From NCBI RefSeq assembly GCF_038396675.1, contig NC_088920.1, positions 65,548,501 to 65,612,500 on the forward strand: a stretch of DNA of 64,000 nucleotides. The letters run 5' to 3'. Below the pieces are notes generated by a model. That model made no database searches, had not been told where the DNA came from, and worked only from the letters and a program-made list of their open reading frames with translations. Shown one piece after another: positions 1 to 14,767 of the stretch. The first letter of the stretch is position 1. Each line of letters starts with the position of its first letter. Source of the DNA: Hydra vulgaris. Its lineage: Eukaryota > Cnidaria > Hydrozoa > Anthoathecata > Hydridae. The position numbers were made by a program, and so were the translations under genes.

Positions 1-605
1 ATTGTAATATCAGAAAGTTCATTTATTTGTCGTTCTTTACTTTCTTTAGCATAATTAGGAGTTGGATTTGCCCAAAACACATCCCAGTCATATGTTTAAA
101 GTCTTAAGGGTACAATGGTAACAGAAAAAAGCGAATTGTCTGATGAACTTTCAAGTCATCGAACTCATCGAACTTTTGATTGCATTGGGAAAATTACTGG
201 CTTCATCAAATCCCCAATTTACTACAAAAATCAACTCAATTGAGTCTTTTTCTTTATTAGTAATTTTAGATATAATTTGCGTCTCTTGTCATTCTATTAT
301 TCATTGAACAGTATGTATTAGAAGATTTTGTAATGGCACATTTGCCTCCTTATCAGAGATGTGCGTATTATTTGGTCTACATTTTTTTTTTAGATATCAG
401 AATATCGCTGTAAAGCGGATAAATATCTGCACCTCTCTCTTTACTTTCCAATCTTATTACCATGTACTGAGATTTAGTAAAACCATAATTTAATAGAAAA
501 GCAATTCCCTCTTCTGGAGACATTTTTTTATTTCTTTGTCGATGTTTTTATTGATTTCATATGCCGATTGTTGATTTTGTAGAATTCATATAATAATCTT
601 TTCTA

Positions 606-835
606 AGTTCTTATTAACTATTTGCTTGGGTGCGTATCTTGCTGTTTCGAGTATGTACTTTGTATCATATTTACCTTTTTCAAAGTTCTTATTAACTATT
701 TGCTTGGCTGCGTATTTTGCTGTTTCGAGTATGTACTTAGTATCATATTTACCTTTTTCAAAGTTCTTATTAACTATTTGCTTGGCTTCGTATTTTGCTG
801 TTTCGAGTATGTATCATATTTACCTTTTTCAGACT
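606..835. repeat. 78-bp direct repeat, about three copies
   Basis: Units start near 606, 684 and 762, and each carries TTATTAACTATTTGCTTGG. The spacing is 78 bp, a multiple of three, and minus-strand translation gives a 26-residue repeat. The last unit loses a few bases near 810. Confidence 0.85.
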
Positions 836-888
836 TAGAAATTGCTAGTCTTTTAGCTCGTTATCTTTTGTCTTTAAAGGCAATTTAT

Positions 889-972
889 GACGTCCTTTCT
901 TTAATTTTATGCCGTCCTTTCTTTAATTTTATGACGTCCTTTCTTTAATTTTATGACGTCCTTTCTTTAATT
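889..972. repeat. 22-bp tandem repeat, four copies
   Basis: Four near-identical copies of a unit containing GACGTCCTTTCTTTAATTT. The second copy has GCC in place of GAC. The period is not a multiple of three, so it breaks the minus-strand reading frame. Confidence 0.85.
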
Positions 973-1274
973 CTGGCGTTTTTAATACGTTTGAGAATTT
1001 ACAGATAACTTCTTTAAATTCAAAATTAAATACATGTTCTAACCAGGAAATTGACTTTCTATGAAATTTATACTTGGAGTATTGAACATCCTTCATTTTT
1101 TGTTTGTACGTCGTTTGTAATGTTGATAATTTTTTTTCTAATTCTTTTTCTGGATCACCTTCAATTTTCATAACATTCTTCTTCTCCAACAATTTTAAAC
1201 ATTCCGACATTTTAATAACATCAATAGTCACAAAAGAAATAAAATCTTTAGGTTTTATTTCTTTTGTGACTTTA

Positions 1275-1369
1275 ATGCTTTATAAGCAGGAGACCAGGTT
1301 TGAAATCTTTTCAAACCTGGGTCTCCTGCTTATAAAGCAAGCGCTCTAGCCACTACGCCACGGCCACAC
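1275..1369 (-). repeat. tRNA-derived SINE head with folded-back copy
   Basis: Read on the minus strand, this has a tRNA-like A box (TGGCGTAGTGG) and a B-box-like GGTTTGAA. The anticodon-arm to B-box half is then repeated in inverted orientation, so 1275-1339 forms a near-perfect hairpin of about 30-bp arms. It is not a functional tRNA gene: no acceptor stem can be formed. Confidence 0.6.
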
Positions 1370-1379
1370 AAAGTTACCA

Positions 1380-4315
1380 CAAGTATATCTTTTTTTGACA
1401 ATATTATGCAATTTGATTCAAAATGAAAGTCAGGTTTTATGTAAAAAAAAAAAAAATTAAAAAAAAAAAATCAGTTTAAGTAGAAACATTTTTAAATTAA
1501 AAATAGTTGTTCTTGGGCGGGTCCGGGCGGCATCAAAACCTATATTGGATTAAAAGAAGAAGGGTCAAATATTTATCCATACGTATTCAGATTTTTACAG
1601 AGACAAACAGAATTTAATAAAAGTCACATTTAAACATACTATATTTCATAGTCTAAAAAGTTATCTTTCTCTGCATTTTTACGGCATGAAATGTCCTTTT
1701 ATAAAATATTTAACAATAAACTCTCAAAGCCTATTTAATATTCTTCCGATTGATATATAATATATGGAAGCTCACAGGGGCGGTTTAAGAAATAAAATAA
1801 AAGTTCGAAGTTATTGCTTCTTCACTAAATAATTGTTCTTGTGACAACTTTGAGCATCTGGGGGGAAGTTCTAAGTGGTCTATAAATAAATTTTTTTTTC
1901 AGAACATAAAAATATGACTAATTTGCAACAATCTTGCATAATCAGAACTTTTTGTATCGGATTTTCGCAAATCTTGAATTAATGCCACTTTTTGATTATT
2001 TCAAACCACTGTGCAAAGTAAACACTTTTTTAAGGTACATTTCAAAAATAGGGCTTCCAGCGCACACAGGGAAACAAAGCAATTTCTGCTGAAGAGAGGG
2101 GAAGAAATTTAATTGTTTACATTAAATAGCCGTATTTAGGCACCACTTTTAATTAGAAATTTTAGGCTGTTTCACTTCTCCCACGTCCCGTTTCTCCCCA
2201 CTCTCCCTTACTATTTTATATACATATATTATATGTGGAAAAATAATTTAGTTCCTAACGTTTTCAAAATCATTAAGTCTATCTTAAGAAAGTATGATTT
2301 TAAACGAAACTTTTCGTCAAACCAAGTATAATTAGTTTCGTTTTGATAACTGTGCACAACATTTTTCAAATAAAGTTATTCTGCAAAATTTTGATCTGCC
2401 GATAAAAATGTGTTACTTTTTCGTTTTCCAAGGTCAAAGATAGGTAAGTACTTAACTTGACAAACTAAGCATTAAAATTTAAGTACTTAATTAATATAAT
2501 TTAGTCATTGATATTATTATAATAATTTTTTTAACAATTTTGTTTTGCTAGCATTTGCTATTTTTAGCATTTTCTTAGCATTTGTTTGTTTTAACTTTAA
2601 ATTTGCTTTTTTCGTTTTTTTATTTGTTTTTTAAATGTTACTCTACCAAGGCATACCACAGTCCTCTGTAAACAAATTAATTGTTTTTACGCGAGTCGAC
2701 AGTGCTAATATACGAACTCTAATATACAAACCAAAAAACTACAGTATAAATATGTTTTACTTTGTAGTTTTTTGAATATATTATAATATATACAAAAAAC
2801 TACAGTATTTAAGAAATATATTTATAAGAAATAAATAAATATAAGAATGAACTTTTTTTTTTCAAGTTGTAATAATGGCAAGAAACTTATATGAATCTGT
2901 TCAAACCTTAAACATCAAAGTGTTAAAAATAGTTTATATTTTGATTATTTAAAGTTTTACTTTGTTTATTGTTTTTTATTGTTCCTTAAAAAATGAATTA
3001 AATATTTCGGATATTTTTCTCAAAAATATTAGTCAGAATACGTTGTACACTGCCTCTGTTAGTGTAGCAGCTTGTTTTCTAAGTTGCACAATTTTTGTTT
3101 ATAAATTTATTAGGCATGTAAAATCTTAATAAGTTTGTTAGCCTACTATAGTTATGTTCCATTGCTATAGCATAACATACTTTATTATATACATTTTTTC
3201 GCATATGGGGTAACTTTGAATAAGGTTCAAAGTTACATAATAGTCAAAAAACGGAAACAACTTAAAAAATTCCTTTGTCATACATATATTATATATAATA
3301 TTTTTATGAATAAAATTTAAAATATCATTTGTATTAAAAGTCACACATACATACACATTGTTTATGTATGTGAACACACGCAGGTATATAAACATTTATA
3401 TACGTGTGTGTGAATCATAAACCCATACACATATATAAACATATATGTGTATACATATATCTCAAAAACGTTCAAAGTAACCCCGGTTAACGGTACTTAC
3501 TTATTTACACATTTCTAAACGCACGGTTTATAAAACATATAACTGTTACAATTGTTTATAATTCAGATTTATAACGATTCAGATCAAGGTCAGGAATGTA
3601 GTGAAAAAAAAAGAAGTAAAAAACAAGCTTCGTTAATCAAATAACTAGTTAAAAATTTCATGAAAAAAATTCTTATTTATTTAATTTCAAATTTGAGCTT
3701 TTACTACAGTTTTGTTCAAGATAAGAACCGAGGAAGAAGCATTTAAAAACACAAAATTAAAAAAGTCATTGCTTTTTTAATTTAAACTTCTTCAAGTCAA
3801 AAAAGTAAATTTAAACTATCAATTATCTAAGGATTTGCGCAATATCTTTTAGTAATATTTTTACATTATAAAGCCATTATGAAAAAGAATTTCGAATGTC
3901 TCAAGGTTATAAAAAGTTTTGTTAACTGTTATGTAAATCTTTTTTTTTTTTTTTTTTTTTTATGGGATGTTATTTATTTAAAAAAAAATTCAATTTAATA
4001 ATTACACATCCACTCGCGCGTATGTGTACACACGTATACACCTACATATATTTTTAAAAAACAATTTTCTTTTGTATCAAAAAAGTTTGTTTTAGCTTAA
4101 GGAAATTATATTAAAATATGTTGCATTTTAATATTAAATTAAGTTGCATTTTGGAGCTTTATATAATAGATCCCATACTCCTAAAAATAGTTTAACGAAT
4201 GTTAAAAATTCCAACCACGTGAATGTGTCAAAAAGTTTTTTAGATCGGACTTGTACAGAAATCTTTTTAAGTTACAAAAGCGAGCATCTAACTTAAAAGG
4301 AAATTTTTTTTTAAT
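1380..4315. other. AT-rich non-coding stretch
   Basis: No coding region can be supported. It contains poly(A) runs near 1440-1470, a (CA/TA)-rich microsatellite zone at about 3340-3450, and a poly(T) run at about 3940-3960. ORFs here are AT-rich noise. Confidence 0.6.
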
Positions 4316-6333
<2,018 letters not shown>

Positions 6334-6922
6334 TGTAACAGCTTTTCGTTATATTTTATATAAACAATTTTCTTTAAGTTTTTGTTAAAACTTGTACGTT
6401 TATTTACGACTTATTTGTATGGCCTATTGTTTGGCAGATTATTTATGTGTTTTTAGTATTCGTTTGGATGATTATTGCAAAGTATATTTTATAAATTGCA
6501 GTGATTTTATAAAAACCAGTGATTTTAAAAAAGTTTTTTTGAAGAAGTTTTTAATCATTTTTAACCATGCAACCATATTTGTACAGCTATTATTTTTTTA
6601 ATATTTTGAATCTCTGGAGATTTACTTTACTTAATTAGAAAAGAAAAGCATGTATATATTTTAAGTGTAAACTGTTTTTTTTTTGTTTTTTTTACTGTTT
6701 ATAAACTACATAATTTGATATTTGGCTGATTCGAAAGCCAAATTCTAATGCGTTGATGAGACTTCGTTTGCACTAACGTTAATAGCTTAAAAGCTAAAAG
6801 TCATATCGTTGCTTGATAAACTGCGCGATAATTATCAAAAACTCACCCACTGTCAAATTCGCGATCAACCTTGCCTGAAAAGATCAAAATAGTCCTTTTA
6901 CGGAAGCATTATATAGACCTTA
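6334..6922. other. 3' flank of RRM gene, no further gene seen
   Basis: AT-rich sequence after the TAG at 6331-6333. No clear AATAAA signal lies directly after the stop. The stretch ends at the left boundary of the next transposon. Confidence 0.5.
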
Positions 6923-9900
6923 GGGGCTGTTTAAATAATACGTGACAGTCTTAGGGGGGAAAGGGGTATTGGAAAGTGTCACCAAATATCACATGGGGGA
7001 GGGGGGGTGGTTTGCTACAGTGTGACGTAATAAATAACTTTTTAAATTAAATTTTTTATCACTGCGTAATTTTTTAAAATTGCAAACTTCGAGATAATTA
7101 TACACAATACAAAAATTTTCAAGAAAAATGCTATGCAACAACTTCACAAGTAGCTAGCGTTTATTGTTTAGCGGAGCGTAACAAATGAAAATAAAAAATT
7201 CAAATTAGTTTCTTCCTAAGTTACTAGTAAGTAATTGCAGACATAAACAGAAATTTTGATTCTACAAACATAAAAAAACCAGATTGTGGGCGATTATTCT
7301 AAAGCATTTTATGTTACTGTTAAAAACCCAATTTTATTTTTTAACGAATATTTGTAAAAATATACTAAAAATTTTAGTATAAATAGTTGTTTAAAATTTG
7401 ATCTTTAAACATAAATATAACTCTTGATTGTCATCTGATCTATAAATATTTTAGTTTTACAGCACTTTAATTTTTAATGTTATTGTTATTATTACTTTTA
7501 ATGTTTTGTGTCACTCTATTATAATGAATTTGTCGAGCTACTTTAGTTACCTTATCATTTTTATTATATATTAAGTTATTTAGTTACTATGATATAACAT
7601 TTTAGTAATAGTAGTACTATCATTAATGGTATTATTAAAACTATCTTTACTATATACTTATTTATCGTAATGATTGTAAGGAAAATTAATTTTTTGTTGT
7701 TGATGTTGTTATAGATTAAAAATGTCTAGTAAAAAAGAAAAACTTTACAAATCTATTTATGAATGATATTTAAAAGCATTTGCAAACAAACCGAAGCAAA
7801 AGTCGCAAGAAGAAACAAATAAAATCTGGTCTAAGATTAAAACAAAGAGCAAAACATTATCCGAATTAAATGTAGAAGTTGAAAAAAATTAAAAGAGCTA
7901 AAACAAATCGAACTCCGATATAAAGTTGGTATTTTATCTTACTGGACAAAATTACCGAACCAAGTACCAAATACACCAAAAAAGCATGTGGTTGAATCTA
8001 AAATCAGTTTTGATGGCGTGACTGATGCGACCCCATCAATTTCAACTCGGGAAGAGTGTGAAAAAAAACCTTCAATTTCTCAAAAGTTTTAACAAAACAA
8101 GCCCCGAAACAAGATCAGTTGAAAGATAAAATTTTTATTTTACAAAAAGATATTGCATATCTCACTGAAAAAAAAATATTGCAACTTGTTTTCACAAGAA
8201 GACTACCAAATACTAGGCCAAAAGCAAAAACCTTTGGTAGAAAAAAACCGAGATCTTGTACTTCGTCAAAAAGCCACTGAACGCCAGACAGCAACCAGAC
8301 TAAAAAAAAAAAAAGCTATAGAAGCATTAGTTCCAGATATTAGAAAAAAGGTGTGTGGAATTAAAAATTCAGTATCAAAAGGTCTACCGCTAGCCTGTGA
8401 TCAGATCAGTTTAATAAAAGCAATAGTAGATATTGTCATGAAAGGGTCTGCTTCTGATGATAGGAGAAGAACTGAAATGGTTCGAAATGTAAAAACATTA
8501 AATGACTTGGTTGAAGAATTGAAAAATCATGGTTACAATCTCTCGAGATCAGGAGTTTACTTAAGATTACTTCCAAGCAGATCATTGAGCACAGAAGGAA
8601 AAAGACATGTTAAAACTGCACCTGTCCGGTTAATAAGAGCACAAAATTCTGAGCATAAATATCATGCAGACACAAAATTTGCCAAATCATCCCTTGAAGA
8701 ACTTGCGGCAGTTTTGGGTCCTAAAGAAGCGACGTTTCACTCCCATGATGATAAAGCAAGGGTGCCAATTGGATTGACAGTTGCAAGCAAATATACAGGT
8801 ACAAGGTAACTTTAGCTTATCATAATTTTGTAATTGCTCCTTAACACAAACTTATTCCTTCAGTAATTGCAGCCATAGAAATTAAAAAGGAATGCATGGA
8901 AAAACAAGCAGTCACATACTCTGGCGCAACATACATAGCAATCAGATGTACAAAACATGATTCATCAATAGCACTTAGTCACTTAGAAGACATGAACAGA
9001 ATAGACCATCTTCCTGCATTTAAAAGCAGCTTATTTACTGAAGATGGAGTTAGCAAACCAGTCATGATTATAACTGTTGATGGTGGGCCAGATGAAAATC
9101 CAAGATATGAAAAAACAATTCATTGTGCCAAGGCTTATTTCAAAGAGCATGACCTTGACGGAATGTTTGTGGCCACTAATGCTCCTGGCAGAAGTGCCTT
9201 TAACAGGGTAGAGAGAAGAATGGCTCCGCTAAGCCATGACCGAGCAGGAATTATGTTTCCATTTGATCATTTTGAAAGCCATCTTAGTTTAATAGGAGAA
9301 ACAACAGACAAAGTTATGGAGAAGGCAAACTTTGCCAAAGCAGATGAATTTCTTGCACAAATTTGGTCTAGCACAGTCATTGATGGATTTGAAACTAAAG
9401 CCGAGTACATAAAACCAAACAGTGAAAAATGTGTACAGTTAAAACATTTCGGAGCAGAGTGGCATGCTAAATATGTCAGAGAAAGTCAATACTTCCTTCA
9501 AGTTGTAAAATGTAGTGATCAAAAATGCTGTGGTCATCGTTGCAGCTCACTGTTTCATCTTATTCCAACTAGTTTTCTTCTACCACCAATTTTTTTGTTC
9601 CAAGAAGAAGATGGTCTTGAATGCAATAATACAAAGAACAACTTTGTATCTCTCTTTTTAAACTTATCACTTTACAAAATAATTTTGCAAAGAGATAATC
9701 CCAATGGATTGCCATACGACTACTCATGTCCATGCATTCAAAATTCCTTACCAAAAAGAATTTGTACCAATTGCAGTTTATATTTTGCAACTGTCAAGTC
9801 AATGAAACAACACAAAACAGTTTGCTCAAGTATTGGATATTCGAATAAGATTCAAAAAATTAGACCTCAAAACCTAGTTGCTCAACGTCTATCTGAACTC

Positions 9901-10518
9901 ATGTGTGTCTTTTTAAGTTCGAACAAATAAACAATTGAGTGGTATGATCAAGACGATGTTGATACCTCTGACCTCAACTGGCCTTCAAAAATTATATAAA
10001 AACATGGAACTCCAATACTTGAAGGACAAGAACAAAGTCCGATTTGGGAACAAATTTAGTTTTTAGACAAATATAAATCAATTGTATTTTTTTATAAAAA
10101 TAAACTATTACAATTGAATCGATGTATACAAAAACGTTTTAAGTCATAAAAACTATTTTTAAGTCAGACAACTTTAACTATGTATAACACATATATATAT
10201 ATCACAAATTTTGATATATATTTCAACAAATCTAATATTTAAAGATGTCAAAAAGCACCCAGATTTTTTTTTGAATTCATTAAAGTAATAATTTTGGATT
10301 TAATAAGTTTTTTTCTCGTTCTCCGAAAAAATAGTTTTTATGGCTTAGAACGTTTTTGTATACATCGATTCAATTAAAATGTACACTTATAAACATTTTT
10401 TTTTGTCTTTGTCACGTCACACAGGGATGGGGGGGGGGGGGTTCTTCAAAATGTCACATGGGGAGGGGGGTGTTAGAAAAACGACAAAAAAAGTATCACG
10501 TATTATTTGAACAGCCCC
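6923..10518 (+). mobile_element. DNA transposon with both ends, TTA target duplication
   Basis: The left end starts GGGGCTGTTTAAATAATACG and the right end, reverse-complemented, starts GGGGCTGTTCAAATAATACG: terminal inverted repeats with one mismatch over 20 bp. TTA flanks both ends (6920-6922 and 10519-10521), a 3-bp target duplication. Just inside both ends are G-rich runs and a shared ATGTGAC/TCACATGGGG motif. The inside holds a broken transposase. A 3-bp TWA duplication fits PIF/Harbinger or Zator; the transposase does not look like a typical Harbinger nuclease to me, so Zator is the better guess. Superfamily is unproven. Confidence 0.8.
7722..9930 (+). pseudogene. DDE-type transposase, frameshifted
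   Basis: An ATG at 7722 is stopped after 14 codons (MSSKKEKLYKSIYE), and a lysine-rich N-terminal region continues with stops and frame changes. The main pieces are 8153-8809 and 8896-9930. Piece one carries KYHADTKFAKSS and FHSHDDKARVPIG. Piece two carries ITVDGGPDENPRY and NAPGRSAFNRVERRMAPLS, with FPFDHFESH after them; the Asp residues of HDDKARV and TVDGG are likely catalytic carboxylates. The C-terminus has a C-x2-C...H-x4-C zinc knuckle (RICTNC...HKTVC). A frameshift lies near the poly(A) at 8165-8175. A short intron may join the two pieces around 8800-8865. It belongs to the surrounding element, which probably cannot make its own transposase. Confidence 0.65.
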
Positions 10519-10603
10519 TTATGAGTACATTTAGATTATTTTTTAAAATTTTTAATTTTTGACAGAGCCAGATTTTTGCGTTTTAACGGGTGGACTTTGG
10601 ATT

Positions 10604-10779
10604 TGATGTTGTTGTTGTTCTTATTTAGAAGCCCAGAATTCCTTACGGTCTTATTACAGAGCGCCACGGAAGAGCATTTAACTAGGAAGCTCATGCTTCC
10701 ATCCTTACCAATGTCGCTAAATGGGTTAGAGCCGGTGTCGAACCTCTTTGTTCAGAGCCAGAACTGTAACCACGGCTGC
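10604..10779 (-). repeat. tRNA-derived SINE (family A)
   Basis: The reverse complement starts GCAGCCGTGG, has B box GGTTCGACACC, then a family body (GCGACATTGGTA, TTAAATGCTCTTCCG, ATAAGACCGTAAGGA), and ends in a repeated AAC tail. The same order recurs at 43472, 50831, 52830 and 56335. Confidence 0.85.
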
Positions 10780-11400
10780 AATAAATTAATAATGATTCCA
10801 ATAATAAAAAATAAAATATTCGAAATGGTTAACTTCCAAGCATGGTATTACCTCAAAACTTTTATATCTTTATGATGAAATCAAATGAAGAACAGCTACG
10901 CGAAATCAGACAAATCCATTCTTAAAAGTTTTAATATACCTTGATATTTTAAATTCCTTGTTTTCTGTTGGCAACATAATAATGTCACTAACATAGAATA
11001 CATCGACAAGGGTTACGGTTTACAGAACATAGAAAATTTTCTTAAAATAGTTTTATTAGAGGTTTTTTATGAAGGGATAAAATTTGGATTAGTCTGCATA
11101 AGCATCAGAATAGGGAAATATCTGGTTTTGCATCATTTCAGCATATTTGATAACGATGCTGGTATTACAAAATGAACTATTATAATGGCTATTAATATAT
11201 TATATACCAATAATAAACAACATTGTTTATTATTGGTATCACCATGTCTTTTATTTTAATTCACTGCATTGTACTTTTGACTAATAACTGCTTATTGCAC
11301 AAAGCCTACTCCACTAAATTAATCTTTTGCCAAAATATCCTGAAAAATAATCCTAAAAAAGACTGCAGTTGCAGTCATTTTTAAGATTATTTGTACCAAT
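10780..11400. other. AT-rich spacer with small inverted repeat
   Basis: No gene is supported. A short inverted repeat (ACCAATAATAAACAA / TTGTTTATTATTGGT) lies near 11206-11238. Confidence 0.5.
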
Positions 11401-12720
11401 AATAGACTTACTGTCTGTCAGCAAGGACAACAACACGGGTTTCGAAGTGGTGGAGGGGGCACAATCATCGATTTGTAAAAAAAGTCCTTCATATCTAGAT
11501 TTTTCTTGAACAAAAATGGTCTTTTAGAAAAAAGTGCCCCCTCTCTGGTCAGTGTCTTGCAGAAAGCTAACTCTGGAACACTTTACCTGCTTTCACCAAA
11601 CGTCACTTTAAGGAGGTTTTCAATGTCCACAAGTTTCACAGTAGATAAAGGTCGGGAACCTGTCACTAATTTTGGCTTCATCTTTGAATGAAATGCCTTT
11701 GCTTTCAATAGTGACTAATAATTGTTTGTACTTCCAATATAATCATTATCTCCACTTACAGTAACAATGGTCTTTTTTTTTACTCATAGGAATGAACGAG
11801 TATTCTCTTTAGTTCTTGCAATCCAACATGCGGTTTGTATGTCGCTGCTGCAGCCGCTTTGAAATCATCCGATACCCAGTCCTTACCGTAAACAAACACT
11901 TCATCGGCATGCATTTTTAATATCTCATGATTCTTTTTGGTTGTAGTAATATTTGACTTGTTTGGTGTGTCTTGTAATATTCTTCTAAATAGGTGGTGAC
12001 ACGGTAAAAAGGAATGACCTCGTACTGGAAATATTAAGAAAACATCTTTAATGATCTAACTTCCGTTACACGTGACGCTTGCCAAAAATGGCAAAAGACC
12101 TTACTAAGAAAGCGGTACATTGCATTTGCAATCTCGTTTGAACCACGTGCTGCTTCACTGTTAATCCATGTATAACAGTAACTTTTTCCTGATGACATAT
12201 TACAGATTACAAAATTGTATAAGCCTAGGTGTCTAGCATAGAAAGCTTTCTGAACAGGCTCCTTAGGCAGAACTTATACCTACTGCAGATTGTATATAAT
12301 CTTTTATTTGTCTTCATCAGAGTTCTTTAGTAAGCGGTAAAGTTCAGCACGCTTATGCAAATGAAATTTCCGTTGAAGTTTTAGTTCAGCTACATCCTAG
12401 AGTTTTGACTCGTTCATAATGAAATTTTTCGTAAATGGTACATGCATCTACTTGTGGACCACTAAAACCAATGTTAAACAGAAACAAAAACATCTGATAC
12501 AAGACTTTGTGTTCTTCAGTACAGTTATTATACATCTTCCACAAGTTTTTACAACTTTTTAATTCAGACGGCAGATATATGCATACACTTTTGCCTTTAC
12601 CGTAATGACTTTCTTTGCCTCTCTATCGGCTAATAATTGTTTTTCCTTTTTTGCAACAGATTTGTGAGATATTCTGTGACCACCTCAACCCTCCGTTGGC
12701 AGGTCACTACTAACATGTGA
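11400..12720 (-). pseudogene. Transposase-like coding relic
   Basis: Minus-strand translation gives conserved patches in one order, with stops and frame changes between them: MFLFLFNIGFSGPQVD, HLHKRAELYRLLKN, FYARHLGLYNFVICNMSSG, then GHSFLPCH and ADEVFVYGKDWVSDDFKA. I recall this series (LFNVGFxxP...LHxxRA...LxLYNF...S-S-G...GHSxLPCD) from transposase-like proteins that are repetitive in invertebrate genomes. I cannot name the superfamily. Coding pieces span roughly 12660 down to 11800. The copy is clearly dead. No terminal inverted repeats were found. Confidence 0.5.
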
Positions 12721-13370
12721 ATTTTTTTTTAATTTTCTGTTTTGTTGTAAATATTATGTGGTTTGTTTTGATAAAGTTGGTTGGTTGTTGGCTTTGTCTA
12801 ATTTTGCACCAAATGCTAAATTGGAATAGTCTGCTTTTGCAAAATATTAGTAACTTGTCTATGTAATCGCAGTAAGATAGAACCCGCTTTTCTTGAAAAT
12901 TATTTATAAGCCAATGAAAATAATTGTCTATTATACACAGTACACATAATCTCATTTTTGGTAAACATTGGATTTGCATGGGAGCACGTCAAATGAGGAT
13001 GGTTTACAAAAAATTACTAATTGATATATTTGGTAAAAAAACACAACGTTATTTTATAGTAGAACAAAGTTCTTTTTGTATATTCTAAAACTTAACAGCA
13101 AAACTCTTTACAGCCCCCTCATTTTAGGGGTAGGGGGGGGGGTTCAATTTATTACATGGTTATTACTCTAAAATACGAAAAAAAAATTTGATGGAACTTA
13201 ACATTTTTCTTTATGAATATTGATTTACTTAAGAGTAACGTAGTTTTTTTTTCTAAATTTATTATCTTAAACATTAAAAACATAGGATTCAACCTTATTA
13301 TTAATGTTTAAAATTCAAATTTAACTTGGTCAAAACTAAAACATTTTAAAACATCTCATCTAAAGTACTA
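12720..13370. other. Non-coding spacer with G-rich patch
   Basis: A short run at about 13110-13142 (CAGCCCCCTCATTTTAGGGG then poly-G) resembles the end of the 6.9-10.5 kb transposon and may be a remnant of a relative. No gene is supported. Confidence 0.35.
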
Positions 13371-14767
13371 AAGGGTCAAGATAAGTTTTCTACAGAGGCC
13401 ATTAGAGTTGGAAGTTACTGGAAGAGAAAAGATTAAGTTTATAGAGCAAGATAATGATTGACAGACGACTTAAAAGGTTGCAAACTCTATGAATCAGGAA
13501 GGCAAGATGAAGAAAGCGAATTTCAAAGAACTGATTTTCAAGGAAAAAAAACTAGAAGAATAAGAATTTTTGGAGCACTTTAGAACAGTCACAGTAAAAG
13601 TTCGAGACTTAATTGAATGAAAAGTTACATGAGAATAAATTTTAGTAGATAGCAGAAGAGACGCTAGCTTCTTAAAGCAGTGTCCATTATAGAATTTGTA
13701 GAAAAGAGAAAGAGAAGCAACATTACAACGATAAAATAATAGTTGAAGTTGGCTGCTAAAGCAGCTCCAACTATGTTTACATTACGTTTTTGCACCTTGT
13801 CTAAAGGAAAAAGGGTATCGTTGAAACATCCGCTCCAGATATGGAAACAGTATTCCATACAAGGACAAATTTGAGATTTATAGAGATAAAGAATAGAATC
13901 TGGAGTAATAAAGTGGCGAGCACGATAAAGAGCAGCCTTAGCAGATTCTAATTTTGCAATTGCCCTAAGCTGTAGCAGAAGTGAGATCCTTTTCAAGCTG
14001 AAATGCCCCTTTCAAGCAATCAGAGAATGGTGGCTTCCTATCAAAACAAGAATAAATAGTAGTATCATCAGCGAACTATGCCACCTTGGATATGAGAATA
14101 TCTGAAAAATTGTTAATGTAAAATAAAAAAAAGTATAGGGCTAAGGATAGAACCTTGATTAACCCCTGAAGTTACGGGATACGAAGAAGAGTGCTGTCCA
14201 TCGAGGACAACTTTTATACTACAATTAGTAAGAAAGGATCTTAAATCAAAAATCTTAAAAATGTTACCTCATACACCATAAGAACATAGCTTATGGAGAA
14301 GACTGGTATGCAAACTTTATCAAAAGTTTTAGAAATGTCAATAACGATAGCCTTAATTTCTCCATATCTATCTAATGCATGATAAAGCCTATCGGTTATT
14401 ACTGTTAGCAAATTAGCAGTAGTACGAGCCCATATTAATGATCAGAAAAGTAAGTTATTAGATTCAAGATGAGAGATTAAGTGCTTGTTAATTAAAGATT
14501 CAAAAACTATGATAGGGAGAAGACTAATGGGAGGGTAGTTAAATAAGTCATATTGCTCTCCAGAGTTTTAGAAAATAGGGATTTCAGATGCCGTTGTCCA
14601 GCAGGCTGGAAAACAAGACTTTGATAAGCACTTGTTAAATAGTTTTGAAAGTATAGACAACAGCTCCGGAAAACACTTCTGCAACACTATAACTGGTATG
14701 TTGTCTGGACCACAAGCTCTAGAAGAGTCTAAGCAGGAAATCACTTTAGATACAGAAGCTGGAGTGA
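13370..14767 (-). mobile_element. Jockey/CR1-like LINE, 3' part (split by insertion)
   Basis: Minus-strand pieces match non-LTR retrotransposon reverse transcriptase. The part 14767-14568 reads VISCLDSSRACGPDN...LSKLFNKCLSKSCFPACW; 13996-13664 reads ALYRARHFITPDSILYLYKS and CMEYCFHIW; the tail runs to about 13370. Stops and frameshifts are frequent. The upstream part of the same copy resumes at 21475, on the other side of the 6.7-kb insertion. Sister copies lie at 26250, 37030 and 40180 on the plus strand. Confidence 0.8.

Larger units (their letters stand above)
1..1231 (-). pseudogene. Decayed coding relic, unrecognised family (possibly transposase)
   Basis: The longest open piece is 1231-929 (about 100 codons, charged, starting MTIDVIKMSECLK). 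Reading on along the minus strand, a 26-residue repeat (core YILETAKYAAKQIVNKN) occupies 835-606. A segment near 530-390 begins MSPEEGIAFLLNYG and contains RGADIYPLY, and patches continue to position 1 with stops and frame changes between them. From memory, proteins of this general look recur in Hydra-like genomes. A Transib/RAG1-like transposase origin is only a guess, and I see no catalytic motif that proves it. The 78-bp repeat period is exactly 26 codons, which supports past translation. Stops make it non-functional as read, unless it is spliced in a way I cannot see. Confidence 0.35.

Noticed and set aside
1275..1369. Possible tRNA gene
   Set aside because: A and B box-like sequences are present but no acceptor stem forms and the body is inverted; it is a SINE head. 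The same reasoning applies to 35979, 43472, 50831 and 56335.
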